A DNA stretch of 8,385 nucleotides, from the NCBI GenBank assembly GCA_903910495.1, contig CAIVZW010000084.1, positions 1-8,385 on the forward strand, in the 5' to 3' direction. The translations under genes were made by a program, and so were the position numbers. The stretch is from an uncultured beta proteobacterium. Its GTDB lineage: Bacteria; Pseudomonadota; Gammaproteobacteria; Burkholderiales; Rhodocyclaceae. Positions 1 through 7,600 of this stretch are shown piece after piece; the first letter of the stretch is position 1; every line of letters begins with the position of its first letter. The notes below the pieces were generated by a model, which saw nothing but the letters and a program-made list of their open reading frames with translations, was not told where the DNA came from and made no database searches.

Positions 1-997
1 CTTTTACTCCCGCAAGATAGTGTGAGTTGTCCTGTAGGGCGGGATGTGCAACGCTAGGCAACAGACGCGCAATCCGCCCGGATCGTAGCGCTTTGAACCC
101 CGGTTGCCAGCGTTCCAACAGATCGCCCACAGTGTCGGGCGCATTGCACACCAGCAGCATGTCACAACCCGCACTCCACGCCGCGTTGGCCCGCCCGACG
201 ATGTCACCAGCGATGCTGGCGCCTTGCATTGAAAGATCATCGCTGAAGATCACGCCATCGAAGCCTAGCTCCCTGCGCAGCTTATCGATCCAGACAGCCG
301 AGAAACCAGCCGGAAGCGAATCCACCTGCGGGTAGATGACGTGCGCCGGCATCACCGCGTCAAGTTTGAGACGACGATAAGGTTCCATGTCTGCGGCGAG
401 TTCGGCCAGTGGGCGTTCATCAACCGGAATGGCCACGTGCGAATCGGCCCTGGCCCAGCCATGACCGGGAAAATGCTTGCCGCAGGCCGCCATGCCGGCA
501 CGGTGCAGTCCGTTGACCAGCGCAGCAGCGAGTTGCGCGACAACCGCAGGATCAGCATGAAACGACCGGTCACCGATCACGCCGCTGCGCCCCCAGTCGA
601 GGTCGAGAACCGGCGTGAAGGAAAGATCGACGCCGTTTTTCCGAAGTTCGAAGGCCAGTACGTAGCCAATATCGTGCGCTGCGCTTAGCGCCTTCTGCGG
701 GTCGCTCTCCCACAATTCACCGAGGCGGCGCATCGGCGGCAGACGGGTGAATCCCTGGCGGCAACGCTGCACCCGGCCCCCTTCGTGGTCGATGGCAATC
801 GGTAGCGCCGGGAAGCGCAGTGTGTGAACTTCGGCCGTCAGTCGTGTCAGTTGTTCGGGCGACTGATAGTTGCGGGCAAACAGGATGAGTCCGCCGACCA
901 GCGGATGCGTGAGGCGTTCCCGGTCCAGATCGGTCAGTTCCGGCCCGGCGATGTCGATCATCAGCGGGCCGTGCGGCAACTTACGCGGGGTAGTCAT
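1..997 (-). CDS. nagZ: Beta-N-acetylhexosaminidase NagZ (3' end cut by window edge)
   Basis: Glycoside hydrolase family 3 enzyme of the cytoplasm. It removes N-acetylglucosamine from GlcNAc-1,6-anhydroMurNAc (peptide) muropeptides during peptidoglycan recycling. I translated the minus strand by hand from the ATG at 997 and found 332 uninterrupted codons to the left edge. The family is usually about 340 residues, so only a short tail is missing. Visible motifs are DHEGGRVQR (about residues 70-78), KHFPGHG (174-180), the Asp185/His187 catalytic dyad in ADSH, and SDDLSM (252-257) with the nucleophile Asp253. The start overlaps the acpS stop by 4 bp (ATGA) and has no clear ribosome binding site, so translation is probably coupled. 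It is the last visible gene of the operon. In bacteria with AmpR/AmpC its products feed beta-lactamase induction, but nothing here shows such a system. Confidence 0.96.
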   Translation of the reverse strand, partial: MTTPRKLPHGPLMIDIAGPELTDLDRERLTHPLVGGLILFARNYQSPEQLTRLTAEVHTLRFPALPIAIDHEGGRVQRCRQGFTRLPPMRRLGELWESDPQKALSAAHDIGYVLAFELRKNGVDLSFTPVLDLDWGRSGVIGDRSFHADPAVVAQLAAALVNGLHRAGMAACGKHFPGHGWARADSHVAIPVDERPLAELAADMEPYRRLKLDAVMPAHVIYPQVDSLPAGFSAVWIDKLRRELGFDGVIFSDDLSMQGASIAGDIVGRANAAWSAGCDMLLVCNAPDTVGDLLERWQPGFKALRSGRIARLLPSVAHPALQDNSHYLAGVK

Positions 998-1371
998 GCG
1001 TGTTCGATTACGACAAAGGCCAAGGCAAATTCTTTTTCGTCGCTGATGGACAAATGGGCAAGCAGACCGCGTTCAGCGAGGTATTGTGCAAGTTCCGGAG
1101 CGTAGGCGAAGGCCGGTTTGCCGAAAAGGTCATGCACCACGGCGATACTGGGCATCGTGGCTGGTGTTGCAACGCCGATACCGAGCGCCTTGCCGAAGGC
1201 TTCCTTGGCGGCAAAGCGTTTGGCCAGAAAGCGCGCCGGGTCTTTGGCTTTTTCAAAGTCGGCGCGCTCGGCAAGGGCCAGCAGTTTATCCAGTACGCGC
1301 TCGCCATGCCGTTCGTAGAGCGTTCCAAGCCGTGCCACGGCAACAATGTCGGTACCGATTCCGGAAATCAT
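994..1371 (-). CDS. acpS: Holo-[acyl-carrier-protein] synthase AcpS
   Basis: Transfers the 4'-phosphopantetheine arm of coenzyme A to the serine of apo-acyl carrier protein, which makes ACP active for fatty acid synthesis. The 125-residue product has the family's usual length. It begins MISGIGTDIV, with Mg-binding Asp8, and carries the second signature FAAKEAFGKALG with Glu57. The same frame stays open upstream to 1689, but that part lies inside pdxJ and shows no AcpS similarity. I therefore place the start at 1371, where ATG overlaps the pdxJ stop as ATGA. No strong ribosome binding site precedes it. Its own stop overlaps the nagZ start in the same way. Function is confident from motifs and context. 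Confidence 0.96.
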   Translation of the reverse strand: MISGIGTDIVAVARLGTLYERHGERVLDKLLALAERADFEKAKDPARFLAKRFAAKEAFGKALGIGVATPATMPSIAVVHDLFGKPAFAYAPELAQYLAERGLLAHLSISDEKEFALAFVVIEHA

Positions 1372-2135
1372 CTGGAGAGTGATGGCAAATGCGCTTGTGC
1401 CTCCCGCATCAGGCGCTTCATTTCGCGTACCGCTTCGCGCAGTCCGACAAAAACAGCCCGGCTGACAATGGCGTGACCGATGTGCAATTCGCGGATGCCG
1501 GGTAGCCTGGCTATCGGTTGCACGTTGAAATAGTTGAGTGCGTGGCCGGCGTTGAAGCGCATGCCATGACCGCGAATCGCTTCGCCGGCCGTGCGGATTT
1601 TTTCGAGTTCGGTGAGTACCGCTGGACTTTCGGCGTCTCGCCCCCGGTGATGGAAAGCGTGCGCGTAGGGGCCGGTGTGGATTTCGCAAACGCGTGCGCC
1701 AATGCGGGCGGCCGCATCGATCTGGTCCGGTTCGGCATCGATGAAAACGCTGCTGATGATACCGGCGGCGGCAAGCCGGTCAATGGCTTTCTTGAGTTTG
1801 GCTTCCTGCGAGACAATGTCCAGCCCGCCTTCCGTGGTGACCTCATGGCGGCCTTCCGGTACCAGCATGGCCATTTCCGGCTTGAGCCGGCAGGCGATTT
1901 CGACCATTTCGTCGGTCGCTGCCATCTCCAGGTTGAGCTTGATCTGGGTCAGTGTGCGCAGTTTTTCGACATCGGCGTCCTGAATGTGGCGACGGTCTTC
2001 GCGCAGATGAACGGTAATGCCATCGGCACCGCCAAGATGTGCCTCAACAGCGGCCCAGGCTGGTTCCGGCTCGTAGGTTTTGCGCGCCTGGCGAATCGTG
2101 GCAACGTGGTCAATATTTACGCCCAGTTCGATCAT
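1368..2135 (-). CDS. pdxJ: Pyridoxine 5'-phosphate synthase PdxJ
   Basis: Catalyses the last ring-closing step of the DXP-dependent vitamin B6 pathway. It condenses 1-deoxy-D-xylulose 5-phosphate with 3-amino-2-oxopropyl phosphate to give pyridoxine 5'-phosphate. The 255-residue protein is a TIM barrel of normal family length. Visible features are MIELGVNIDHVAT at the N-terminus (Asn7, Asp9), GADGITVHLREDRRHI (His43, Arg45, His50), Glu70 in LNLEM, His198 in FNAGHALNY (equivalent to the family's catalytic His) and the phosphate-binding GHAIVSRA near 220-227. The start ATG overlaps the recO stop by 4 bp. A GGAG about 11 nt upstream, inside recO, may serve as its ribosome binding site. Placement next to recO and acpS is a long-conserved proteobacterial arrangement. 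Confidence 0.97.
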   Translation of the reverse strand: MIELGVNIDHVATIRQARKTYEPEPAWAAVEAHLGGADGITVHLREDRRHIQDADVEKLRTLTQIKLNLEMAATDEMVEIACRLKPEMAMLVPEGRHEVTTEGGLDIVSQEAKLKKAIDRLAAAGIISSVFIDAEPDQIDAAARIGARVCEIHTGPYAHAFHHRGRDAESPAVLTELEKIRTAGEAIRGHGMRFNAGHALNYFNVQPIARLPGIRELHIGHAIVSRAVFVGLREAVREMKRLMREAQAHLPSLSR

Positions 2136-2845
2136 AGTTCCTGTAACTCCATAAAAATCTTGCGCGTTTCCAGACCTTTGCCACCAGTGTAGTGTGCGAT
2201 CAGCGCGCGCATCAACTGCTTGGCTTCAATTAGCGAACGCGGATCGGAAAAATCTTCGTGCGCCAGATCAATCAGGGTCTTGCCGCTCACCGAGAGCGCG
2301 GAATTGCCGGGACGCTGCAGGCGCACCGGGCCATGTTCAATCTCATAAGCATAGTGTCCGGCAACGTCAATGGGCACTCCCCGGGCGTCGTTTTCAAGGG
2401 TCATTCCATACCCCAGTTCCTGCAGGAAGGCCCGCTCGAAACAACGCAGATCCGATTCCTTCAGGGTAGCGGAAAAACTGCGCAGTGTTTCAGCATATAC
2501 CGAGAACAGGCGTTCGTGGGCATCTTCGCGCGGCAGAAGATGCATCAGCAACTCATTGAGGTAGTAGGCACAAAACAGCGCACGACCGGTGAGCAAGGGT
2601 TGTCCTCCCTGCCACTCGGCCTTGATCAGGGTTTGCACTTCACCCTTGCCGGCCCAGGAGAGTTCCAGGGGTTGAAAAGCCAGCAACAGGCCGCGCAAGG
2701 CAGAACGCGGTCGTCGCGCGCCACGGGCCAAGAGGGCAACACGGCCGAAATCGCGAGAAAACACCTCAACGATCAGGCTGGTTTCCCGGTATGGGTAGGT
2801 GTGCAGAACGAAGCTGGGCTGGCCGTCGACCTTGTTCCGGTACAT
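2132..2845 (-). CDS. recO: DNA repair protein RecO
   Basis: Recombination mediator of the RecFOR pathway. It binds single-stranded DNA and SSB and, with RecR, helps load RecA at gaps. The product has 237 residues, close to E. coli RecO (242). The N-terminal OB-fold region (about 1-80) includes FVLHTYPYRETSLIVEVFSR and LARGARRPRS. A helical C-terminal region follows with YYLNELLMHLLPREDAHERLF and ends at an Arg-rich tail. The four-cysteine zinc finger seen in many RecO proteins is absent, as in other proteobacterial versions. The start lies 23 bp after the era stop, with a GAAAGAG ribosome binding site about 10 nt upstream. Its TGA stop overlaps the pdxJ start. Confidence 0.95.
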   Translation of the reverse strand: MYRNKVDGQPSFVLHTYPYRETSLIVEVFSRDFGRVALLARGARRPRSALRGLLLAFQPLELSWAGKGEVQTLIKAEWQGGQPLLTGRALFCAYYLNELLMHLLPREDAHERLFSVYAETLRSFSATLKESDLRCFERAFLQELGYGMTLENDARGVPIDVAGHYAYEIEHGPVRLQRPGNSALSVSGKTLIDLAHEDFSDPRSLIEAKQLMRALIAHYTGGKGLETRKIFMELQEL

Positions 2846-2868
2846 CGATTTAACGCTCTTTCAGTGAA

Positions 2869-3753
2869 TTACTCGTAACCAAGGCTCTTGAGCAGCCGCT
2901 CATCATCGTTCCAGCCGGACTTGACCTTGACGAAGACTTCGAGGAAAACCTTGCCGTCAAACAGTCGTTCCATGTCCTGACGCGCTTCAGAAGCAATCCG
3001 TTTCAGGGTTTCGCCTCCCTTGCCGATGACGATACCCTTGTGCGCCTGACGATCTACCACAATGGCCGCACTGATGCGACGCAAGGCACCATCGATCTCG
3101 AATTTTTCCACCTCGACGGTTGCGCCATAGGGCAATTCGTCACCAATCAGGCGGAAGAGCTTTTCGCGAATGAATTCGGCAGCGAGAAATTTCTCGCTCT
3201 TGTCGGTGATCTCGTCCTCGCCAAACAGCAATTCGTTGTGCGGCAGGTATTTGCGGGTTTCAGCGAGCAGGTCTTCGAGTTGGCTGCCTTTCGCGGCACT
3301 GACCGGAACGATGGCTGAAAAGGCATATTGGCCTGCCAGATTGGCGAGAATGGGCAACAGCCTGGCCTTGTCCTTGATCTGGTCGATCTTGTTGACGGCC
3401 AGGATGACAGGGCGACCGGACGGCAGAAGCTTGATGACGGCCTTGTCACGTTCGTCAAAATGATCGGCATCGAGAACAAGAATAACCACATCAACATCGG
3501 CCAGGGCTTGCGTCACGCCGCGGTTCATCGCCCGGTTGAGTGCATTGGTGTGTTTAGTCTGAAAACCGGGAGTATCGACAAACACATACTGGGTGTCGGG
3601 TCGGGTCAGGATGCCCATGATGCGATGACGCGTGGTCTGCGCCTTGCGCGAAACAATGCTGATCTTCTCGCCGATCAGGCGGTTGAGCAGCGTTGATTTG
3701 CCCACATTCGGGCGACCAACGATGGCGATGGTACCGGATTTGAATTCGTTCAT
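2869..3753 (-). CDS. era: GTPase Era
   Basis: Essential GTPase that binds the 3' end of 16S rRNA and aids 30S subunit maturation. The 294-residue protein has the usual two-domain layout. The GTPase domain shows G1 GRPNVGKS (13-20), G3 DTPG (60-63), G4 NKID (121-124) and G5 SAAKG (152-156). The C-terminal KH RNA-binding domain shows IGKGGETLKRI near 243-253. Its ATG overlaps the rnc stop by 4 bp. The rnc-era pair is widely conserved, and both products act on rRNA. Downstream there is a 23-bp gap to recO without a visible terminator, so transcription probably continues. Confidence 0.98.
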   Translation of the reverse strand: MNEFKSGTIAIVGRPNVGKSTLLNRLIGEKISIVSRKAQTTRHRIMGILTRPDTQYVFVDTPGFQTKHTNALNRAMNRGVTQALADVDVVILVLDADHFDERDKAVIKLLPSGRPVILAVNKIDQIKDKARLLPILANLAGQYAFSAIVPVSAAKGSQLEDLLAETRKYLPHNELLFGEDEITDKSEKFLAAEFIREKLFRLIGDELPYGATVEVEKFEIDGALRRISAAIVVDRQAHKGIVIGKGGETLKRIASEARQDMERLFDGKVFLEVFVKVKSGWNDDERLLKSLGYE

Positions 3754-4418
3754 GATTGTTGCAATCTTTCCAGCGCGCTCTCGGCGGCCATTTGTTCAGC
3801 AGCGCGACGGCTACCACCACTGCCTTCAGTTCGAATGTGCAGCGCGTCAATGTCGCAGGCAATCCTGAATTGTTGCACGTGCGCTTCACCTTCGGTAGCG
3901 GTCAGTGAATATCTTGGCAGCGGCAGGCGCCGGCCCTGCAAATATTCCTGCAGGCGTGTCTTGGCGTCCTTGATCGGTTGTCCGGGGACGATGGCGGTCA
4001 GCATATCGGCATACAGTCGCACAATCACGGTGCTCGCGGCATCGAAACCGGCATCCATCCAGACAGCGCCAAACAGGGCTTCGAGAGCATCGGCAAGGAT
4101 TGACGGGCGTTGCGATCCACCGCTCTTCAATTCGCCCTCGCCCAGACGCAGGAACTTGCCGAGCGACAAGGCCAATGCCAGTTGATGGAGACTGTCCTGG
4201 CGCACAAGATTGGCCCGCAATCGCGAAAGATCGCCCTCCGGCAGGTCGGGGAAACGCTCAAAGAGCTGGCGCGCAATCACCCCGTTGAGGATGGAGTCGC
4301 CAAGAAACTCAAGTCGCTCGTTATGCGGCGAACTGTGGCTGCGATGCGTCAGGGCGGTCTGAAACAGGGCCGGGTCCGAAAACTGATGGCCGATCGCCTG
4401 CTCGAGTCGGTTGCTCAT
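3750..4418 (-). CDS. rnc: Ribonuclease III
   Basis: Double-strand-specific endoribonuclease that processes the rRNA precursor and some mRNAs. The 222-residue product has the catalytic domain first, with the signature ERLEFLGDS at 34-42 (Glu34, Glu37, Asp41). The second metal-binding motif, ADALEALFGA, gives Asp110 and Glu113. A double-stranded RNA-binding domain covers about 150-220, including DAKTRLQEYLQG and a GSRRAAEQMAAESAL helix. The start is 5 bp after the DUF4845 stop, and an AAGGCG ribosome binding site overlaps that stop. RNase III often autoregulates by cutting its own leader in E. coli. Here rnc sits inside an operon, and I see no obvious leader hairpin in the 5-bp gap. Confidence 0.98.
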   Translation of the reverse strand: MSNRLEQAIGHQFSDPALFQTALTHRSHSSPHNERLEFLGDSILNGVIARQLFERFPDLPEGDLSRLRANLVRQDSLHQLALALSLGKFLRLGEGELKSGGSQRPSILADALEALFGAVWMDAGFDAASTVIVRLYADMLTAIVPGQPIKDAKTRLQEYLQGRRLPLPRYSLTATEGEAHVQQFRIACDIDALHIRTEGSGGSRRAAEQMAAESALERLQQS

Positions 4419-4423
4419 TCGCC

Positions 4424-4780
4424 TTAATCGCGCGCCGACGATGAACCCTGGAAGTCGATCACCAGACTAACGTTGGCGAACAGAGGGATGCGTTTTTCGT
4501 AGGCAAAGGCAATGACGACATTGCTACCTTCCTTGGAAATATCTAGATCAGCGGGGGTAATGGTCTGGATATTTTCAATTTCCATGTACTTGCTGTAGAT
4601 GGTTCGAATCTCTCCGACTGTTTTGCCGCCGGAATTGGTCGCCGTTGACGTGACGCTTTTCTTGATCTTGTAGTAATCGATAACTTCTGGCATGACCTTT
4701 ATGCCAAGAATGGCGACTACCCCAATAACTATTCCCCAGAACATCAGTCCAGAAAGTGCCACACCACGCTGGTTGTTCAT
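4424..4780 (-). CDS. DUF4845 family small membrane protein
   Basis: Protein of 118 residues with one N-terminal membrane segment (about residues 9-30, GLMFWGIVIGVVAILGIKV) and a soluble remainder that is probably outside the cytoplasm. Size, sequence pattern and location between lepB and rnc match the DUF4845 family, which is conserved at this place in Beta- and Gammaproteobacteria. Its function is unknown to me. The N-terminus NNQRG followed by a small-residue and hydrophobic stretch resembles a type IV prepilin leader. However, the position of the usual Glu5 is taken by Gly11. A strong ribosome binding site, AGAGGGAG, overlaps the lepB stop about 8 nt before the ATG. Operon position suggests co-expression with signal peptidase and RNase III. 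It does not prove a shared task. Confidence 0.9.
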   Translation of the reverse strand: MNNQRGVALSGLMFWGIVIGVVAILGIKVMPEVIDYYKIKKSVTSTATNSGGKTVGEIRTIYSKYMEIENIQTITPADLDISKEGSNVVIAFAYEKRIPLFANVSLVIDFQGSSSARD

Positions 4781-4788
4781 AGTAATAA

Positions 4789-4796
4789 CTCCCTCT
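4789..4796 (-). promoter_or_regulatory. Ribosome binding site of the DUF4845 gene
   Basis: AGAGGGAG overlaps the TAG stop of lepB and lies 8 nt before the ATG at 4780. It is the strongest Shine-Dalgarno match in the operon and fixes this start. The small protein may therefore be made in larger amounts than its neighbours. That last point is inference. Confidence 0.75.
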
Positions 4797-5583
4797 ACTT
4801 AAATGAGCCAATCCGCTTCAGGTCGCCAAAGTTAAGCCAGACGAAAAATGCCTTTCCGACGATGTTCTCTTCCGGAACAAATCCCCAGAAACGGCTATCA
4901 CGGCTATTGTCGCGATTATCACCCATCATGAAATAATGGCCGACCGGTACCGTGCAGATTACGCCTGCATTATTGTAGAGGCAATTATTTCGATGCGGGA
5001 ACTGCGTGGCATCGGAAATAAAGCCGGGAGCATCGTCGTCGTTGAGCGTACGGTGTTCAATGCCCTCGGCTTTTTCGATGAACTGTTTCGAATAATAGAG
5101 GCGCTCCGGGTGGAGATAATCGTCCAATCTCGTTGTTTCCAGTGGCTGCCCGTTGATGTAGAGCCGCTTGTTCTGGTAAGCCACCTGGTCCCCCGGAATT
5201 CCGATGACGCGTTTGATATAGTCGAGCGACGGATCTTCCGGGAAGCGAAAAACCATGACGTCGCCACGTTGGGGATCGCCGATGCTGATAATCTTCTTGT
5301 TGATCACCGGCAGTCGAATTCCGTAGGTGAACTTGTTGACCAGAATGAAATCACCGATCTGAAGCGTTGGAATCATCGAGCCCGAGGGGATCTTGAATGG
5401 CTCGACGATAAAGGATCTGAGCACGAAAACGAGAAGAATCACCGGGAAGAAGCTCGCGCCATACTCCACCCACCAGGGGTCCTTGGCATCTGCTGCCCTG
5501 TTCTTGCTAAAGACGAAAGCATCCGCTAGCCAGATGGCACCACTGACAAGCAACAGACAGAACAGGATCAACGCAAAATTCAC
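4795..5583 (-). CDS. lepB: Signal peptidase I LepB
   Basis: Membrane serine/lysine protease that removes signal peptides from exported preproteins on the outer face of the inner membrane. The 262-residue protein has two N-terminal membrane segments (about 2-24 and 43-60) and then the catalytic domain. Box B is PSGSM with nucleophile Ser69. Box D is YIKRVIGIPGD with general base Lys124. Box E is GDNRDNSRDSRFWGFV (221-236). Cys201 and Cys210 flank a short loop and could form a disulfide like the one described in E. coli LepB. Translation starts at a GTG codon, supported by GGGAG 7 nt upstream overlapping the end of lepA. The 12-bp gap to lepA and the 14-bp gap to the DUF4845 gene indicate one operon. 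Confidence 0.97.
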   Translation of the reverse strand: MNFALILFCLLLVSGAIWLADAFVFSKNRAADAKDPWWVEYGASFFPVILLVFVLRSFIVEPFKIPSGSMIPTLQIGDFILVNKFTYGIRLPVINKKIISIGDPQRGDVMVFRFPEDPSLDYIKRVIGIPGDQVAYQNKRLYINGQPLETTRLDDYLHPERLYYSKQFIEKAEGIEHRTLNDDDAPGFISDATQFPHRNNCLYNNAGVICTVPVGHYFMMGDNRDNSRDSRFWGFVPEENIVGKAFFVWLNFGDLKRIGSFK

Positions 5584-5590
5584 ACCAATA

Positions 5591-5595
5591 CTCCC
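5591..5595 (-). promoter_or_regulatory. Ribosome binding site that supports the GTG start of lepB
   Basis: GGGAG follows directly after the lepA TAA stop, with a 7-nt spacer to GTG at 5583. No ATG in the lepB frame lies near this position, so the site supports the GTG as the true start. Confidence 0.7.
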
Positions 5596-7392
5596 TTACT
5601 TTCCGATACGCAGCACAGCGAGAAACGCTTCCTGCGGAATTTCAACCGAACCGACCTGCTTCATGCGCTTCTTGCCGGCTTTCTGTTTCTCGAGCAATTT
5701 CTTCTTGCGCGTGATGTCGCCACCGTAGCATTTGGCCAGCACGTCCTTGCGCATGGCTTTGACATTTTCCCGGGCGATGATGTTTGAACCGATGGCAGCT
5801 TGAATGGCCACGTCGTACATCTGGCGCGGGATCAACTGGCGCATCTTGGAGGCCAGTTCGCGTCCCCGATATATTGAATTGGCGCGATGAACGATCATCG
5901 ACAAGGCATCGACCTTCTCGCCATTGATCAGAATGTACAGCTTGACGACATCGGCGTCCCTGAATTCCTTGAACTCATAGTCGAGTGAAGCATACCCGCG
6001 CGAGATGGATTTCAGCTTGTCGAAGAAATCCATGACGACCTCGGCCATCGGCATTTCATAAACAAGTTGTACCTGCCGGCCGTGGTAGGTCATGTCGACC
6101 TGATTGCCCCGCTTCTGGTTGCACAAGGTAATGACGTTGCCGAGATACTCCTGTGGCACAAAGACCGTAATCGTGATGATCGGTTCGCGGATTTCTTCGG
6201 TTTTTGTCTGATCCGGCAGCTTTGCCGGGTTTTCGACCTGGACAATGCTGCCATCGCGCATCAGGACTTCATAGACAACAGTCGGTGCCGTGGTGATCAG
6301 GTCCTGATCAAATTCACGTTCAAGTCGTTCCTGCACGATCTCCATGTGCAGCAAACCAAGGAAGCCGCAGCGGAAACCGAAACCGAGCGCCTGAGAAACT
6401 TCTGGTTCGTAATGCAGCGAGGCATCGTTGAGTTTGAGTTTCTCCAGCGATTCGCGCAAGGAATCATACTGGTTGGACTCGACGGGATAAAGGCCGGCAA
6501 AGACCTGTGACTTGATTTCCTTGAACCCGGGCAGTGCTTCCCGTGCCGGATTGTCGGCAAGTGTCACCGTGTCGCCGACCTTGGCTGCCTGCAACTCTTT
6601 TATTCCGGAAATGATGTAACCCACTTCGCCGGCACACAAGGCATCACGCGGCAAGGCTTTCGGGGTAAATACTCCGACCTGTTCGCACAGATGGGTTGAA
6701 TCGCTGGCCATCAGGCGGATCTTGTCCTTCGGGCGCAAGCTTCCATCAACCACGCGGACCAGCATCACGACACCGACGTAATTGTCAAACCATGAATCGA
6801 TCAGCAAGGCCTTGAGTGGCGCATCAGGATCGCCCTGAGGCGCAGGAATACGCTCGATAATCGCTTCCAGAATGTCTTCGACACCCAGGCCGGTCTTGGC
6901 TGATGCCAGAACGGCGTGCGAGGCGTCGATACCGATGACGTCCTCGATCTCCTCCCGCGCGATATCCGGCGTGGCTGAAGGAAGATCGATCTTGTTCAGA
7001 ACGGGCAGAACTTCGACGCCCAGTTCGATTGCGGTGTAGCAGTTGGCTACGGTCTGTGCTTCAACGCCTTGTGAAGCATCGACGACCAGCAACGCGCCTT
7101 CGCACGCTGAAAGGGAGCGCGAAACCTCATAGGAGAAGTCCACGTGCCCGGGGGTGTCGATCAGATTGAGGTTGTACACCTCGCCACTGCGTGATTTGTA
7201 TTGAAGAGATGCCGTCTGGGCCTTGATGGTGATGCCACGCTCACGCTCGATATCCATTGAATCAAGAACTTGCTCTTCCATTTCGCGGTCGGACAAGCCA
7301 CCGCAAAGATGGATGATGCGGTCCGCTAGCGTTGATTTTCCATGATCGATGTGAGCGATGATTGAAAAATTACGAATAAATTGCATGTGCAT
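5596..7392 (-). CDS. lepA: Elongation factor 4 (LepA) GTPase
   Basis: Ribosome-bound translational GTPase, proposed to back-translocate stalled ribosomes or to assist initiation and 30S assembly. The 598-residue product has the full family length. The GTPase domain shows G1 AHIDHGKS (13-20), G2 RGITIK (52-57), G3 DTPGHVDF (79-86) and G4 NKID (133-136). EF-G-like domains follow. The LepA-specific C-terminal domain carries the basic stretch [15 protein letters not shown] near 557-571. Two in-frame ATG codons, at 7392 and 7386, could start translation. The family usually begins just before [15 protein letters not shown], so either fits, and neither has a good Shine-Dalgarno sequence. It is the first gene of the operon in this window. 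The region upstream is an AT-rich stretch and then mobile-element debris. Confidence 0.98.
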   Translation of the reverse strand: MHMQFIRNFSIIAHIDHGKSTLADRIIHLCGGLSDREMEEQVLDSMDIERERGITIKAQTASLQYKSRSGEVYNLNLIDTPGHVDFSYEVSRSLSACEGALLVVDASQGVEAQTVANCYTAIELGVEVLPVLNKIDLPSATPDIAREEIEDVIGIDASHAVLASAKTGLGVEDILEAIIERIPAPQGDPDAPLKALLIDSWFDNYVGVVMLVRVVDGSLRPKDKIRLMASDSTHLCEQVGVFTPKALPRDALCAGEVGYIISGIKELQAAKVGDTVTLADNPAREALPGFKEIKSQVFAGLYPVESNQYDSLRESLEKLKLNDASLHYEPEVSQALGFGFRCGFLGLLHMEIVQERLEREFDQDLITTAPTVVYEVLMRDGSIVQVENPAKLPDQTKTEEIREPIITITVFVPQEYLGNVITLCNQKRGNQVDMTYHGRQVQLVYEMPMAEVVMDFFDKLKSISRGYASLDYEFKEFRDADVVKLYILINGEKVDALSMIVHRANSIYRGRELASKMRQLIPRQMYDVAIQAAIGSNIIARENVKAMRKDVLAKCYGGDITRKKKLLEKQKAGKKRMKQVGSVEIPQEAFLAVLRIGK

Positions 7393-7427
7393 TAGAGTTG
7401 TATCAGCTCGGTTAAGAATAGATCATT

Positions 7428-7465
7428 ATTATATAACTATCTGATAAATAATGTTTTTGTTTCAA
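7428..7465 (-). promoter_or_regulatory. Candidate promoter of the lepA operon
   Basis: On the minus strand TTGAAA (7465-7460) matches 5 of 6 bases of a -35 box. An 18-bp spacer leads to GATAGT as a weak -10. A perfect TATAAT lies slightly further downstream at 7433-7428, but without a good -35 at standard spacing. Both place the transcript start about 30-40 nt before the lepA ATG. The stretch 7421-7480 is only about 22% G+C by direct count, which fits a promoter. The exact boxes remain uncertain. Confidence 0.4.
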
Positions 7466-7478
7466 TTCGTTTCAATTC
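7459..7478 (+). repeat. Tandem pair of GTTTCAATTC
   Basis: Two perfect adjacent copies of the 10-mer GTTTCAATTC lie at 7459-7468 and 7469-7478. On the lepA strand they read GAATTGAAAC twice, and the inner copy supplies the putative -35 TTGAAA. They could be an operator, a relic of the element junction, or chance in AT-rich DNA. Two copies with no spacer are not a CRISPR array. Confidence 0.8.
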
Positions 7479-7493
7479 GAAGCACTGCAACTC

Positions 7494-7549
7494 AACACCA
7501 TGCGGGTATAAAAGCGGGTATGTTGAAAATGGTGTTTTTAGCTACCCGC
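7494..7549 (+). promoter_or_regulatory. GCGGGTA motif cluster upstream of the integrase fragment
   Basis: GCGGGTAT occurs directly repeated at 7502-7509 and 7514-7521, a 12-bp period. TACCCGC, the same motif inverted, lies at 7543-7549. The direct pair sits in the loop of an 8-bp perfect inverted repeat, AACACCAT (7494-7501) and ATGGTGTT (7529-7536). Repeated GCGGGTA motifs just before P4-type integrase genes are a feature I recognise from integrative elements, where they may bind integrase arms or an excisionase. That role is inferred here. No tRNA or duplicated attachment core was found in the window. Confidence 0.55.
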
Positions 7550-7600
7550 GATGACGTCTAAAACCCTGTGTTCGTCGGATTTTCGAGGACTTTCTACCTC

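Noticed and set aside
1372..1689. N-terminal extension of the acpS frame giving a 231-residue protein
   Set aside because: The extra residues lie inside pdxJ in another frame, are basic and low in similarity to any AcpS, and the family starts at MISGIGTDIV.
1518..2192. Plus-strand open frame of 224 codons opposite pdxJ
   Set aside because: It is antisense to a clear pdxJ gene, has no recognisable domain, and such frames are common opposite GC-rich genes.
7459..7478. GTTTCAATTC pair as a CRISPR remnant
   Set aside because: The 10-bp units are directly adjacent, with no spacers, no third copy and no cas genes nearby.
7393..7600. tRNA or attachment core beside the integrase
   Set aside because: I found no tRNA-like T-arm with matching acceptor sequence. 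TTCGAA-like patches are in AT-rich DNA without partner stems.
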